Position numbers and translations under genes: made by a program. A DNA stretch of 37,768 nucleotides, from NCBI GenBank assembly GCA_044227985.1, contig JBGAVT010000012.1, positions 1-37,768 on the forward strand. Direction: 5' to 3'. The number at the start of each line of letters is the position of its first letter. The stretch's first letter is position 1. Below, in pieces: positions 1-9,666 of this stretch. The notes under the pieces are model-generated. The model did no database searches and was not told the origin of the DNA. It saw nothing but the letters and a program-made list of their open reading frames with translations. This DNA comes from CAZUNB01 sp044227985 (GTDB taxonomy: Bacteria; Patescibacteriota; Saccharimonadia; Saccharimonadales; JAGPDM01).

Positions 1-154
1 ACTTGAACTCTATACATTGTTTTAAGTAAACTACACGACAAGAATGCTTGCAAGCATATACATGATGCTTTATAGATTACACGTGAACAGTAACCAGTTT
101 CTTGAAAACACTTTACTGTGTTCAGTAGTGTCCTGAAGTGCTAAAATAAGGCTT

Positions 155-2605
155 ATGGTTTCTGGGGTGGTTGCGTTAATCGCAAAAATTTTATTTGAAT
201 GGTGGGGATGGCTGTTTATTGTCATCTTTTTTGCCTATCAAATCTGGCAAAACCAACGGCGAACTGCTGCTGCGCTAGCGACAGATCACACTGTCTTGCT
301 ATTAGAAGTTCCTCTAAGTGACCAACCAACTGAAGTACAAACTGAGCATTTATTTAGTAAGATTCACGGCATTCTAAGACCACGCTCCGAATTACGTCGC
401 AAAGGTCTGTTGCAGGAGCATGTCAGCTTTGAGGTTGTTGCAGTTAGTGGTTATATCCGATTTTACATCTGGACTCCTGAGCATCTGTTGAATTACGTCA
501 ACACTTCACTAACAGAAGCATTCCCGACTATTGCAATCTATAAAGTTGATGACTATGCTCGCCGTGACTTCTCGCGTCTGAAGGTCATAGAAACCCAAGA
601 ATTTGGGCTACGAAAGAGCTCGAACCTTCCAATCAAGAACTATCACGAGTTTGATTCAGACCCATTAGGACCATTGATGAGTGTACTTTCAGAATTAAAC
701 GACGATAGTGAAGAATTGTGGTTACAGTTTTTAGCACGACCAGTTGACGGTACATGGAAGTACAAGCAGCAGCAAATTGCAGAGAAATTGAAAAATAGTG
801 CTAGCGACACGCTATTCTCGCAACAATCACACCAAGCTAGGTTGAGTGAGCACAAAACTACTAAACTTGGATACGAATCTAAAATCCGTGTAGCGTATCT
901 CGGGAATTCTGATCAAGCAGCTGCACATTTCCTAGAGCAAATCTCGAACGCATTCCTCAGTTTTACTGATCCGACTAGTAATAGCCTGGTTCCGAGTAAG
1001 CGTAGTAGCGACAAACTACAACTAAGGAAATTTCAAGCACGATACTTCCGCGATCAAGGCAATCTGCTAGCACATGATGAGCTAGCAGGACTGTGGCACC
1101 CTCCATACCAGAAAATATCTATTAATACTGCTGTCCAGACTACACTGCAACCGCAAGTCGAACCGAAATGGTCTGCTCAAGAAGACTCAGCACCACCATT
1201 TTTGGTGCCGCTAGTCCGAGATTATCAGGCCGATGACATTAGCCCTATAGGGCTAACTAAGATCAATAATAATAATGAGCAGTTCGGGCTACCTCGCTCT
1301 GATCGACAGTTTCACGTCTTGGCAGTTGGAAATAACAACACCGGAAAGACTGGCTTACTTGAGCTGATGGCATTAAGCGATATTTATAATGGCCACGGTG
1401 TCACGGTAGTTGACATTGATAACGACCTCGCCAGACGCCTACTACGACGAATTCCCGCCGAGCGCAGCGATGATGTGGCTTATTGGGATATGACTAACTA
1501 CGAGTATGCCTTCGGCTTTAACCCCTTAAACTTAGTTCATGCACAGCTAGCATTACGGCAAGCCGAGACGGTTGCCGAGGCTCTAAGGCCGTGGTTTAGA
1601 GGCTGGAACACGCAATATGACTACATATTAAGTCGAGCACTTCATGCGCTTATCGAGTTTCAAGGCACAACACTTCTCGACGTACCACTATTCTTGACCG
1701 ATCAAACGTATCGGAACAGTGTGCTTGAAGGCATCAATGATCATGAAACATCACGTTTTTTTGCTTTCTCATATCAGGGATGGTTTGAAGAACATCAGAA
1801 CACTGTAATACGACCATTGATAAGCCAACTTAAGCAATTTTTATTTCAGGCTAGTCTACGAAATAGCTTGACGCAAACCTCAAAAACATTTGATTTTCTT
1901 TATCAGCAAGAAAATCATAAAATCTTACTAGTTCATGCACCAGTCAACGAGCTAGGGGAGGGAGCCACTATTACCGCTAATCTAGTGCTGTCGATGACGC
2001 AGCTTAGTGCCATGGCGAGAAATATTGAAGATACGGCTCATGAGACCCACATGGTCTATATCGAAAGAACTGAAAAATTGTCTGCGTACGAAATAAATCG
2101 GATGATTAATGAATCACAAACTACTCATCTACAACTAAACATATCATTACGTGATATTACTACCGTCGCGAGTCCAGCGCAGTCGAGCTTAATTACCTTC
2201 AGTGGTACCCAAATTCTTTTCAACCAGCCAGAAGCTAGTGCTCGACTGCTAAAAGATCGTCTTGGTACTTTCAAGACAAATAGTGTTAGCAGGCTGGAGA
2301 ATCGTGAATACATCATCTCTCAGACAGTAAACAAGCACATCATTCCAACTTTTGCGGGCAACACTTTGACTCTACCGCCACCAATAAATATGCCAGGGCC
2401 AATCGTTGAACGCTCACAAGAGAAACATTGCCTAAGCCGCTATGAAGTCGAGCAGAAACTACATACTCTTGGAGTCATTAGCCGAAGGCAAGGAGTTGTT
2501 ACTCAAGAAAACTTTCAAACAGCCTCTTCTTACCAACCACTACCTAGAAACAAAGATTCTGGTAAGCTCTACCATGATGATAAAATAGATTTAAAAAATA
2601 CTTGA
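155..2605 (+). CDS. Membrane-anchored TraG/VirD4-like (CPR conjugation-type) ATPase, degenerate motifs
   Basis: The 816-residue protein has one N-terminal membrane segment (about residues 8-30), a long linker domain containing the stretch ELWLQFLARPVDGTWKY (about 187-203), and a C-terminal P-loop ATPase domain. A Walker A motif GNNNTGKT lies at 392-399, followed by VVDIDNDLARRLLRRIP and an FGFNPLN motif. This order matches the large membrane ATPases common in Patescibacteria and related to type IV secretion coupling proteins (TraG/VirD4). In typical members the second motif reads D-P-H-G-D-L and the Walker B strand ends Y-I-D-E-F. Here these read DIDNDL and VYIERTE, so the catalytic Asp-Glu pair is absent. 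ATP may be bound, but hydrolysis is doubtful. No other secretion genes are in the window, so its partners are unknown. The start is the first ATG, with only a weak AAGG ribosome site. Confidence 0.6.
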   Translation: MVSGVVALIAKILFEWWGWLFIVIFFAYQIWQNQRRTAAALATDHTVLLLEVPLSDQPTEVQTEHLFSKIHGILRPRSELRRKGLLQEHVSFEVVAVSGYIRFYIWTPEHLLNYVNTSLTEAFPTIAIYKVDDYARRDFSRLKVIETQEFGLRKSSNLPIKNYHEFDSDPLGPLMSVLSELNDDSEELWLQFLARPVDGTWKYKQQQIAEKLKNSASDTLFSQQSHQARLSEHKTTKLGYESKIRVAYLGNSDQAAAHFLEQISNAFLSFTDPTSNSLVPSKRSSDKLQLRKFQARYFRDQGNLLAHDELAGLWHPPYQKISINTAVQTTLQPQVEPKWSAQEDSAPPFLVPLVRDYQADDISPIGLTKINNNNEQFGLPRSDRQFHVLAVGNNNTGKTGLLELMALSDIYNGHGVTVVDIDNDLARRLLRRIPAERSDDVAYWDMTNYEYAFGFNPLNLVHAQLALRQAETVAEALRPWFRGWNTQYDYILSRALHALIEFQGTTLLDVPLFLTDQTYRNSVLEGINDHETSRFFAFSYQGWFEEHQNTVIRPLISQLKQFLFQASLRNSLTQTSKTFDFLYQQENHKILLVHAPVNELGEGATITANLVLSMTQLSAMARNIEDTAHETHMVYIERTEKLSAYEINRMINESQTTHLQLNISLRDITTVASPAQSSLITFSGTQILFNQPEASARLLKDRLGTFKTNSVSRLENREYIISQTVNKHIIPTFAGNTLTLPPPINMPGPIVERSQEKHCLSRYEVEQKLHTLGVISRRQGVVTQENFQTASSYQPLPRNKDSGKLYHDDKIDLKNT

Positions 2606-3438
2606 ACATAAATTGAACTTAATATAATTACTAGGCTTTAGGTATTGATACTTAGATCAATCGATTTATTTTAAACTGAATATAACACAACATACCAACC
2701 ATAAACACAATTTTAAAATTAGTAAGTGGTTGTCTAAAAGAAAAGTAGTCAAATACACCAAAACAACATAATTATTAGGTAGTGACGAATAGTGGGGCAT
2801 ATAGGTTGAAGCACATAGGATAGGATCACAAAAAAGATCAAAATCAATTTGAGTTAGGTGAGTTAGTTATCATCTTTTATGTGTTTGATCTAACGTCGCA
2901 CAATGTATATTTTAAGACGTAGATACTATAGTGTGTACATGAACGATTAATGCGCTAGCACTACCCTCAACGGGGGAGATTTCTCTTATTGTTGATAAAT
3001 CGCATTGCTTCACTCGTTATTAAGCGTCTGCTTTAATCCGTATATGTCTTTTGAGTTAGCCACCTGGTAGCTCCAACCCAAGAGTGTTTCTCGGGCATTA
3101 GGTTTCGCACAATTATGCACAATTTGCATTTTGTTTGATTATGTTTGTATTTATAGTTTTTTATGACTTTGTATACTTTTCCACAACGAGGTTTTTGTTG
3201 CGGATATTATATTTTATTTGCATTCCCCGCTTCTCTATCCCCTAATATGTTTTTTTGCATTTTCGTATTTTTATTATCTTATATAGTTCTCTACTTGGCC
3301 GATCAAAGGAAGTATACATATATTGAACAGAAACTGAACATACAGAGTAGTGGAATACCTACACTTTGGTAGGATTACTGTCTTAGCGCTTTCTGGTACA
3401 ATAATTAGTAATTTAACTAATTTGACAAACACATATAA
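2606..3438. other. 833-bp AT-rich gap with no confident gene; one GC-richer structured patch
   Basis: Most of this gap is AT-rich with no gene that can be supported. A patch at about 2945-3130 is richer in G and C and holds two adjacent inverted repeats: AGCCACC/GGTAGCT (3058-3072) and CCCAAGA/TCTCGGG with a 5-nt loop (3077-3095). On the minus strand, a 39-codon ORF covers the same patch (3129 down to 3010). The patch could be a small RNA, a small gene or gene debris. Two short open frames on the plus strand at 3163-3544 have no family features, and the second runs into the 3' end of ftsQ. Confidence 0.4.
3010..3129 (-). CDS. Possible 39-residue small protein, unrecognised
   Basis: A short ATG-to-TGA frame encodes a polar peptide with the stretch RETLLGWSYQVANSKDIYG. 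Its composition is protein-like rather than AT-rich noise, but there is no Shine-Dalgarno sequence and no recognisable family. It lies across the two inverted repeats at 3058-3095, so the same bases may instead form a structured RNA. It could also be the last exon-like remnant of a longer lost gene. Treat as a weak candidate. Confidence 0.15.
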   Translation of the reverse strand: MQIVHNCAKPNARETLLGWSYQVANSKDIYGLKQTLNNE

Positions 3439-4392
3439 TTATTTCCAAAATATCTTTCCAGGTGTTCTAACATCTAGGTACTCAACTGGTGCTTTCCCCT
3501 GCTTCGCCAACCCGCTTAGACCGATTGACACATCTTTAACCTGAGGAGTCGCAGATTCAGTTGTTGAAATCTTTATACTAATTTTTGGTTCGTTAAGCAC
3601 TACGTTGATTGATCTTGGGTCATCGCCTATTTCATATCTTTGAGTGCTGATTGAAAGTGTCTTAAACGAAATCTCTGCTTCATCAACAAACTGTAGTACC
3701 GACGATGCCACCGCAGTTTTACCAATCTCAATTGGTACATTTTTTATATCACGAAAATGAAGACTGGGCTGATCCTTTAGCTCAGGATTAGTAAAAAGGA
3801 TCCCATTTTTATCAATATAATACTGACTTCCACCAGTCTGCCAGGTGGCCTTAGCAACTCTTGGTTGGCTCTGCACTGTTAATTGATGGCTAAGCGGATG
3901 AAATGTTAGGTTATTAACGGTTAAAGCGCTAACATCATGGCGGGCTAGGTCGATGTAGTCCGACCTCTCGAACAATAGGTACCAACGATGCTTAGCTATG
4001 TATTCTCGGCTAGCAGTTCTCAATGCTAAAACATTCGGATCGTTATTATTGCCGTTTTTATTTTCAATATTAACGCTAGCAATGTACTGAGAGCTAGCCA
4101 GAACTACCATTATGATTAGCACAAGAATGCTCACAGTCACCTGACGGCGTTTGTTGGCAACTCTTCGCAAGAATGCCGATCGATTAGCGCCACTAGTACT
4201 ACGAAGTACCGGGTGCTTGTGCTCACCATGAATAACCTGCTTATTAGGATGCCGACCTCGCCGATACTTAGTATCTCGAGTAACTCGTTCTAACTTGCGG
4301 CCAGACCTACTGATTTGCTGGTTACGGTCTTTTTTACCAGTCATTTTTGATCGAAAATTTGGTTTGTTTGATTGCCGAGGAAATCTACTCAT
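3439..4392 (-). CDS. ftsQ: Cell division protein FtsQ (DivIB-like)
   Basis: The 317-residue protein has a long, very basic cytoplasmic tail (about 1-83), one membrane segment (about 84-103, VTVSILVLIIMVVLASSQYI) and an external region. That is the FtsQ/DivIB layout, in which a POTRA domain follows the membrane segment and a beta domain follows that. FtsQ sits in the FtsQLB divisome complex and helps activate septal synthesis by FtsWI. Sequence similarity in this family is low, so the call rests on topology, length and place: it is the last gene of the dcw cluster and overlaps murG by 4 bases (ATGA), which indicates translational coupling. The basic tail of about 80 residues is longer than usual. 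No ftsA or ftsZ follows; the 833-bp gap comes next. Confidence 0.75.
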   Translation of the reverse strand: MSRFPRQSNKPNFRSKMTGKKDRNQQISRSGRKLERVTRDTKYRRGRHPNKQVIHGEHKHPVLRSTSGANRSAFLRRVANKRRQVTVSILVLIIMVVLASSQYIASVNIENKNGNNNDPNVLALRTASREYIAKHRWYLLFERSDYIDLARHDVSALTVNNLTFHPLSHQLTVQSQPRVAKATWQTGGSQYYIDKNGILFTNPELKDQPSLHFRDIKNVPIEIGKTAVASSVLQFVDEAEISFKTLSISTQRYEIGDDPRSINVVLNEPKISIKISTTESATPQVKDVSIGLSGLAKQGKAPVEYLDVRTPGKIFWK

Positions 4393-5516
4393 ACTAGATA
4401 TGCTAACAGTAGTTGTGCTATTCGATAAGAGGCATCTCGTGGAAATATTATAGCTAATGAGTCATGCAGTTGTTTTTGTCGTGACGGATCAGCATACAAC
4501 TTAGAAATAGCAGATATGAGTAATTCTGGATCATCAGCTGCCTCAATTTCATCAACAACTACTGCTGCATTGTTTTTTTCTAGTAGTTTAGAGTTCTCAA
4601 CCTGATCATATAAAAAGCTATTTGGTATTACTATGCAGGCACTACCAGCTACGGCGATCTCTGCGATGCTAGTAGACCCACCGCGAACTATAACAATAGC
4701 TGCTTTTTTCAAGTATGACGCATAATCGTCAGTCACAAATGGTAATACTTTATAGCCAGTCTGTGATTGAAAACTATTGATATTATCAGCTCCCACAACA
4801 TGAATAATATCAAATATTCTAGAGAGTTCATCTTTTGTCTCAGTTATAATTTGATTAAGTCGTTGCGCCCCTAGGCTGCCTCCGGTGATAAAGAGCAACG
4901 GCTTAATGTCTGAGTTTTTTATTGTCCGAGACTTCTCTAGGGCCTGGAAAAAAGTAACTCGAATAGGAATTCCAACATGATAAACTCGTTCTTTTTGCTT
5001 ACGAAAACCTGTGCTTGGGAAACCTGTAGTAATATATGCCGCAAAGGGGGCTATTAAACGATTAGCTATACCTGGAACAGTATCAGAATCATGTAATACG
5101 AATGGAATTTGCAACAAAGCGCACGCCAATCCGACGGGCAAACCAACAAAGCCACCCTTATTAAAACATACGTCCGGTCGCGATCTACTTAATATATAAA
5201 CTGTTTGAATAAAACCAAGAATAACTAAAAAGACATCCACTATATTTTTAAGAATAACGTGGAAATTTTTTATATATCGCCACCACTCCCATCCCTTGTA
5301 GCGCCTAAGTTTACCTGCAAACACATAATGGAGGTTGACGTTTTTATCTACAAATTGTGACACGAAAGTATCGCCTCTAGGTGCTATCCAGCTAATATGA
5401 AGCTCGGGTTGCTCAACCTGTACGGCTTCAAGTACTGCAAGAACTGGCGTAACATGACCTCCACTGCCGCCACCAACGAATAATACATGGGGCAGCTTTT
5501 TTAAACTTGTTTTCAT
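4389..5516 (-). CDS. murG: UDP-GlcNAc:lipid I N-acetylglucosaminyltransferase MurG
   Basis: MurG adds GlcNAc to lipid I on the inner face of the membrane to make lipid II. The N-terminus carries the glycine-rich acceptor-side loop GGGSGGHVTPVLAVLEA; the C-terminal Rossmann half carries ITGGSLGAQRLNQII and the UDP-GlcNAc-site run RGGSTSIAEIAVAG followed by PNSFLYDQVENSKLLE. I choose the ATG at 5516 (MKTSLKKLPHVLFVGGG, 375 residues), 4 bases after the ftsW stop. The same frame is open further upstream to 5615, but that would overlap ftsW by about 95 bases and add 33 residues with no counterpart in the family. The stop overlaps the ftsQ start by 4 bases. Confidence 0.95.
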   Translation of the reverse strand: MKTSLKKLPHVLFVGGGSGGHVTPVLAVLEAVQVEQPELHISWIAPRGDTFVSQFVDKNVNLHYVFAGKLRRYKGWEWWRYIKNFHVILKNIVDVFLVILGFIQTVYILSRSRPDVCFNKGGFVGLPVGLACALLQIPFVLHDSDTVPGIANRLIAPFAAYITTGFPSTGFRKQKERVYHVGIPIRVTFFQALEKSRTIKNSDIKPLLFITGGSLGAQRLNQIITETKDELSRIFDIIHVVGADNINSFQSQTGYKVLPFVTDDYASYLKKAAIVIVRGGSTSIAEIAVAGSACIVIPNSFLYDQVENSKLLEKNNAAVVVDEIEAADDPELLISAISKLYADPSRQKQLHDSLAIIFPRDASYRIAQLLLAYLV

Positions 5517-5520
5517 AGGC

Positions 5521-6837
5521 TTAAGAGCTCTTTCGTATTGAAACTGAACGCTGAGGACGAGATACTCGTCGTTGTCGAGCAGCATGAGCGCGCGGACGAA
5601 TTGGTCGAGTAGCATTACTTGAAGTGCTCTTACGACTTTTTCCGCTCCTCACGGATGCTGTGGAAAGAGCTGTTCTTGGTTGACGATGATTATTACGAGC
5701 TCCGCTCTGCCCGATTGATGCTGCTACTGGTTCGTGCTCAGTATAGCGTGAAAGCTGAAAAACAAGGCCCATAGCGAACATAATGAACACTAAGCTGGTG
5801 CCGCCGTAGCTGAGAAATGGAAGCGTTATACCTTTAAGTGGCAATAATGACAACATAGCACCTATGTTCAGCACAATATGGCTGCCAAGCCAAATCAATA
5901 CACCCATGCTAATCAAACGCTTCGACTGATCACCACTTCGACGAGCAATGAAGTAAATCCGATGTAACAGTACACCGAAAATTAGTAGTAACACTACAGA
6001 GCCAACCAATCCAAATTTCTCGGCCCATACTGCGAAAATAGAATCGTTGGCCGCCTCTGGCAAATAGCCGTAGACCTGAACACTACGACCAAGCCCAAGC
6101 CCTGTCCAGCCACCTGAGCCGATTGCAATTAGAGCTTGGTGGATGTGATAGCCAGCACCCTGAACATCAGACGTTGGATCAAGAAAGGTCAAAAACCGTG
6201 CTATACGATGTGGAAACAAAACAATAAACAATACGCCTACCGAAACAACTGATGAGCCTAAAACCAACATTTGCTTCATTGGCACATTACTCAGAAATAT
6301 AAGACCTGTAAAAATAGCCGCAATTACTATCATAGTTCCAAGATCACGCTGCAGCACCGCAACTATAACACCGATAGCTGCTAGTAGAATTCCGAGAGGA
6401 AGCATTGTCTGACGGAAATCAGCAATCTCTTTTTGATTTTTTGAACTCAGGAAATATCCTAGATAAATAATACTGGTCAATTTAAGTAGCTCAGAGGGTT
6501 GAAACGTGGTAAAACCTAGGTTGATCCAGCGTGTAGCGCCCTTTATCTCGACTCCAAGGCCAGGTATAAAGACTGCTAAATTAGCAATCAATGTTACTGC
6601 AATGATAATTGGAAGAACTTTTTTTATAGACTTAATCGGGATTTTAGCTGCTGCCGCGAAAGCACCGAGACTAATGATTATGTTAACAAGCTGCTTGATA
6701 ACATAGAAACGTTCTGACACTCCACTTCCCTGACGATTGGCTAATACTGGACTAATTGAATATATAATCAGCAGACCAAGTAACAATAATAAGCCAATAA
6801 TTATTAAAAGATTATAATCAGGCTTATGTCGACGCAT
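5521..6837 (-). CDS. ftsW: Septal peptidoglycan glycosyltransferase FtsW (SEDS family)
   Basis: FtsW polymerises lipid II into glycan strands at the division site with its partner FtsI. The 438-residue protein has about ten hydrophobic segments. It contains the SEDS-type stretches KGATRWINLGFTTFQPSELLKL and, near the end, ITLPFLSYGGTSLVF (PFLSYGGSS motif), plus IAIGSGGWTGLGLGRSVQ. A very basic, Ser/Arg-rich cytoplasmic tail of about 70 residues follows the last membrane helix. I use the ATG at 6837 (MRRHKPDYN), which overlaps the mraY stop by one base (TAATG); a longer open frame to 6903 would run inside mraY. The TAATG overlap points to translational coupling with mraY. Confidence 0.94.
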   Translation of the reverse strand: MRRHKPDYNLLIIIGLLLLLGLLIIYSISPVLANRQGSGVSERFYVIKQLVNIIISLGAFAAAAKIPIKSIKKVLPIIIAVTLIANLAVFIPGLGVEIKGATRWINLGFTTFQPSELLKLTSIIYLGYFLSSKNQKEIADFRQTMLPLGILLAAIGVIVAVLQRDLGTMIVIAAIFTGLIFLSNVPMKQMLVLGSSVVSVGVLFIVLFPHRIARFLTFLDPTSDVQGAGYHIHQALIAIGSGGWTGLGLGRSVQVYGYLPEAANDSIFAVWAEKFGLVGSVVLLLIFGVLLHRIYFIARRSGDQSKRLISMGVLIWLGSHIVLNIGAMLSLLPLKGITLPFLSYGGTSLVFIMFAMGLVFQLSRYTEHEPVAASIGQSGARNNHRQPRTALSTASVRSGKSRKSTSSNATRPIRPRAHAARQRRVSRPQRSVSIRKSS

Positions 6838-7877
6838 TAGATGTGCCCACCAAACAATGCTATCAATATCCCCATTGTGGCGGCCAGCTGTCCAATTAAC
6901 CAAAAACGCATGGTTACTTTCGGCTCTGGCCAGCCAATAGCTTCAAAATGATGATGGATTGGTGCTGATCTAAAGATTTTCTTTTTGAAAACTTTTTTGC
7001 TAAAAATCTGTAAACCACTACTGCCAGTTTCAATCACAAACACAAATCCGATGATTGGCAAAAGCATCATAGTGTCAGTCAGCATCGCCACGACCCCCAG
7101 AGCAGTACCAAAAGCAAACGAGCCGACATCACCCATAAAGAAGCGCGCCGGAAAGATATTGAACCATGTGTAACTAATCAATGCCCCGACCATTGTTAAA
7201 CAAAACCCTGCAATACCATAGTTATGCTGCAAGAAAGCGATTATGGCATAGGCAGTAAAAGCGCTGACTAGCAGGCCACCAGCAAGACCATCAAGTCCAT
7301 CGCTGATATTCACTGCATTGGCAGTCGCAACGACCACGAACGCAAACACAAGCACAAACCATATGCCCAGCTCAAAGCGTGGTTCCACAAAAGGGATAGA
7401 GATAGCAGTATAGTAGTTGAGCTTGAAGTAAGAGTATAGTCCTCCGGCTAAGGCTACAGTACTGATTAGCAAAAACTTTATCCGAGCCGACAGTCCTTGG
7501 GTCTTAGTTTTAATTTCAAGAATATTGATTGTATCATCAAGCAATCCCACTAGCCCAGCACCGACGGTGGCAGCCAAAGGCAACCATGTCTGGTTACGAT
7601 CCAGGTTGAAAATAAGCGTGATTAGTGTGACGGTTACAAGCGCTATTAAACCAGCCATCGTCGGAATATGTCGTTCATGTTTCTTTGCGTGAAGTTTCTG
7701 ATATACAGATGCCGACTCACCAGTTGTAGAGTTGCTACGTGGACGTTTCCAAAGCTGATATTTAAATGCAAATTTAGTGTAAAACGGCGTTAATAATGTC
7801 GCTAAAAAAACTCCCGCCAAACCGAGTAACAGTGCAATTACCAACTTTTCTTCGACTATTATTGTTTGATCAAGCAT
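6837..7877 (-). CDS. mraY: Phospho-N-acetylmuramoyl-pentapeptide transferase MraY
   Basis: MraY transfers phospho-MurNAc-pentapeptide from UDP to undecaprenyl phosphate, giving lipid I. The 346-residue multi-pass protein shows the family sites in order: GLLDDTINI with the Asp pair at 114-115, NAVNISDGLDGLAGG (188-201), FFMGDVGSFAFG (247-257) with Asp250, and the PIHHHFE histidine motif at 307-313. The early KHERHIPTMAGL corresponds to the usual H-x-K-K-G-T-P-T-M-G-G but differs in detail. The gene lies 2 bases after ftsI and overlaps ftsW by one base, in the usual dcw order except that murD is missing between mraY and ftsW. Confidence 0.95.
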   Translation of the reverse strand: MLDQTIIVEEKLVIALLLGLAGVFLATLLTPFYTKFAFKYQLWKRPRSNSTTGESASVYQKLHAKKHERHIPTMAGLIALVTVTLITLIFNLDRNQTWLPLAATVGAGLVGLLDDTINILEIKTKTQGLSARIKFLLISTVALAGGLYSYFKLNYYTAISIPFVEPRFELGIWFVLVFAFVVVATANAVNISDGLDGLAGGLLVSAFTAYAIIAFLQHNYGIAGFCLTMVGALISYTWFNIFPARFFMGDVGSFAFGTALGVVAMLTDTMMLLPIIGFVFVIETGSSGLQIFSKKVFKKKIFRSAPIHHHFEAIGWPEPKVTMRFWLIGQLAATMGILIALFGGHI

Positions 7878-7879
7878 TT

Positions 7880-9640
7880 TTATTCTCCCGGCTGCAGTCC
7901 GTAGTAATCAATCAACCAGTTGTTGATATCCGCGAATAATGGTCCTGCGGCAACTGGGCCAGCATATCCTTCTATTCTAGGGTTTTCCACTCGTACCATT
8001 ATTACATATTTCGGATCATTTATTCCAGAGAATCCAATCATACTACCATTGTATTTACCTTTGTAGTAACCACCACTTGGATTAGCAATTTCGGCCGTTC
8101 CAGTTTTTGCGCCAATCTTAAAGCCTTCACGACGAGCATTGTAGCCACTACCCTTTTCAGTCACCGTCAACATCATAGCTTTTATTTGATTACTGGTTTC
8201 TTTACTAACAACATCTGATTGTAGTACTTCTGGAGAATGTTTTGTTTCTTTACCTCGTATATCGGTTACAGTATCAACTAATGTTGGTTTATATAATGTT
8301 CCTCCGTTAATCAGTGCCGCAGTTGAGCTGGCAACCTGTAGCATGCTGGTACTAATACCCTGCCCAAATGTCATATTGGCGTAACGAATATCGCTAGAGC
8401 CCTTTGCGGGTGCGAGATATCCTTTAGTTTCGCCTGTTTGCTCGATACCACGTAACTGTCCAAAATGGTACTTATTAGCAAAGTCTTCATAAAGTTTTTG
8501 TTTTGCCGTAGCGTTAATGTCGCCACCACCAAGTTGTTCTAGAACGTGTATCGCACCAGTATTGGCACTATTCGTAATCACTTGTGTCATGCTCAACTTT
8601 TGTTTTTTCGGAGTCTTCCCGGCATTACATACTTTGTAGCTATCGATGGTGACACACCAGTTGTCGAAGTATTCATGCTCTGGCGTAACTGCACCTGACT
8701 CTAAGCCTGTAGCCATCGAGAAAACCTTAATCACTGAGCCTGCCTCATAGGCATTTGTAACAACACCATTCTGAAATAATCGATTATTCGCTTGTTTGTA
8801 ATTACTCGGATCAAAAGTTGGTGCATTTGCCATGGCAAGAACATGACCGTTATGAACATCAATCACTACCGCGCTGGCGGAATCAGCATTATTTCGTTGA
8901 ACTGCCCTTACGAGTGCCGATTCTACCTGTGCCTGAATCGGTCGGTCGATAGTCAATAATACGTTTTTTCCGTCGACAGCAGTCTGGCTAATATTATTTT
9001 CAGTGGCAATTGGCACTCCTCTCACATCAGTCGCACCGCTCAACCTACCTGCAGTACCAGCTAACTCTTTATTCAGCATTTGTTCAATTCCATACTGCCC
9101 ACTACCGCCCTGGTTTACAAAGCCAATCGTTTGAGCTGCGAGCGTTCCTTCTGGATACACCCGCCGTGTGTCTTTAATCGCACCAATTCCTTTTAGCTGC
9201 TTGCTTTCGATAGCTTTTTTTTCAGCAAGGCTAACATTTTGTTGTAGTACTTCGTAGCGTGACGTCTTTTTCGCTAGCTTGCTAGCAATATCATTGTTTG
9301 GGTTCACTAAAACATCCTGCAGCTGCTTTAGAGTCTCTTCGGTGCCATCTCCTACGTATTGTGGATCAGCATATATTGTATATACAGGCTCATTCAACAC
9401 CAATGGTGCTGGTCCATTATTACCATCATTTAGATAGATTTCACCACGATTAGCCGGTATTGAAAATTTTTTCAGTTGTTCTCGATCAGCTAATGTCCGG
9501 TAGTCGTCTGCTTTAATAGCTTGAATCGTAAATAAACGCGCCGAGAATATTAATCCAATAACTACAAAGAAGCCCATAATTACTTGGGCCCTATCAATGT
9601 GCCAACGAGTCTTCTGATGACTCTGACTTCTTCGTGGCAT
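7880..9640 (-). CDS. ftsI: Septal transpeptidase FtsI / class B penicillin-binding protein
   Basis: This class B PBP cross-links septal peptidoglycan with FtsW. The 586-residue protein has a basic N-terminus, one membrane anchor (about 18-38) and a dimerisation-domain motif, IPANRGEIY. The transpeptidase domain follows with all three active-site motifs: SVIK (Ser302-Lys305), SAN (358-360) and KTG (512-514). Two cysteines (329 and 338) lie close together in the external domain and could form a disulfide. No PASTA repeats follow, so it resembles FtsI more than Gram-positive PBP2x. A clear AAAGGAG ribosome site precedes the ATG. It follows ftsL by 26 bases. Confidence 0.94.
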   Translation of the reverse strand: MPRRSQSHQKTRWHIDRAQVIMGFFVVIGLIFSARLFTIQAIKADDYRTLADREQLKKFSIPANRGEIYLNDGNNGPAPLVLNEPVYTIYADPQYVGDGTEETLKQLQDVLVNPNNDIASKLAKKTSRYEVLQQNVSLAEKKAIESKQLKGIGAIKDTRRVYPEGTLAAQTIGFVNQGGSGQYGIEQMLNKELAGTAGRLSGATDVRGVPIATENNISQTAVDGKNVLLTIDRPIQAQVESALVRAVQRNNADSASAVVIDVHNGHVLAMANAPTFDPSNYKQANNRLFQNGVVTNAYEAGSVIKVFSMATGLESGAVTPEHEYFDNWCVTIDSYKVCNAGKTPKKQKLSMTQVITNSANTGAIHVLEQLGGGDINATAKQKLYEDFANKYHFGQLRGIEQTGETKGYLAPAKGSSDIRYANMTFGQGISTSMLQVASSTAALINGGTLYKPTLVDTVTDIRGKETKHSPEVLQSDVVSKETSNQIKAMMLTVTEKGSGYNARREGFKIGAKTGTAEIANPSGGYYKGKYNGSMIGFSGINDPKYVIMVRVENPRIEGYAGPVAAGPLFADINNWLIDYYGLQPGE

Positions 9641-9666
9641 TGGTACTCCTTTAAATATATTGCTTT

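Noticed and set aside
2940..3130. 6S, SRP or RNase P RNA in the first gap
   Set aside because: None of the conserved core sequences of these RNAs could be found.
4389..5615. Longer MurG start at 5615
   Set aside because: It would overlap ftsW by about 95 bases and add residues not found in the family.
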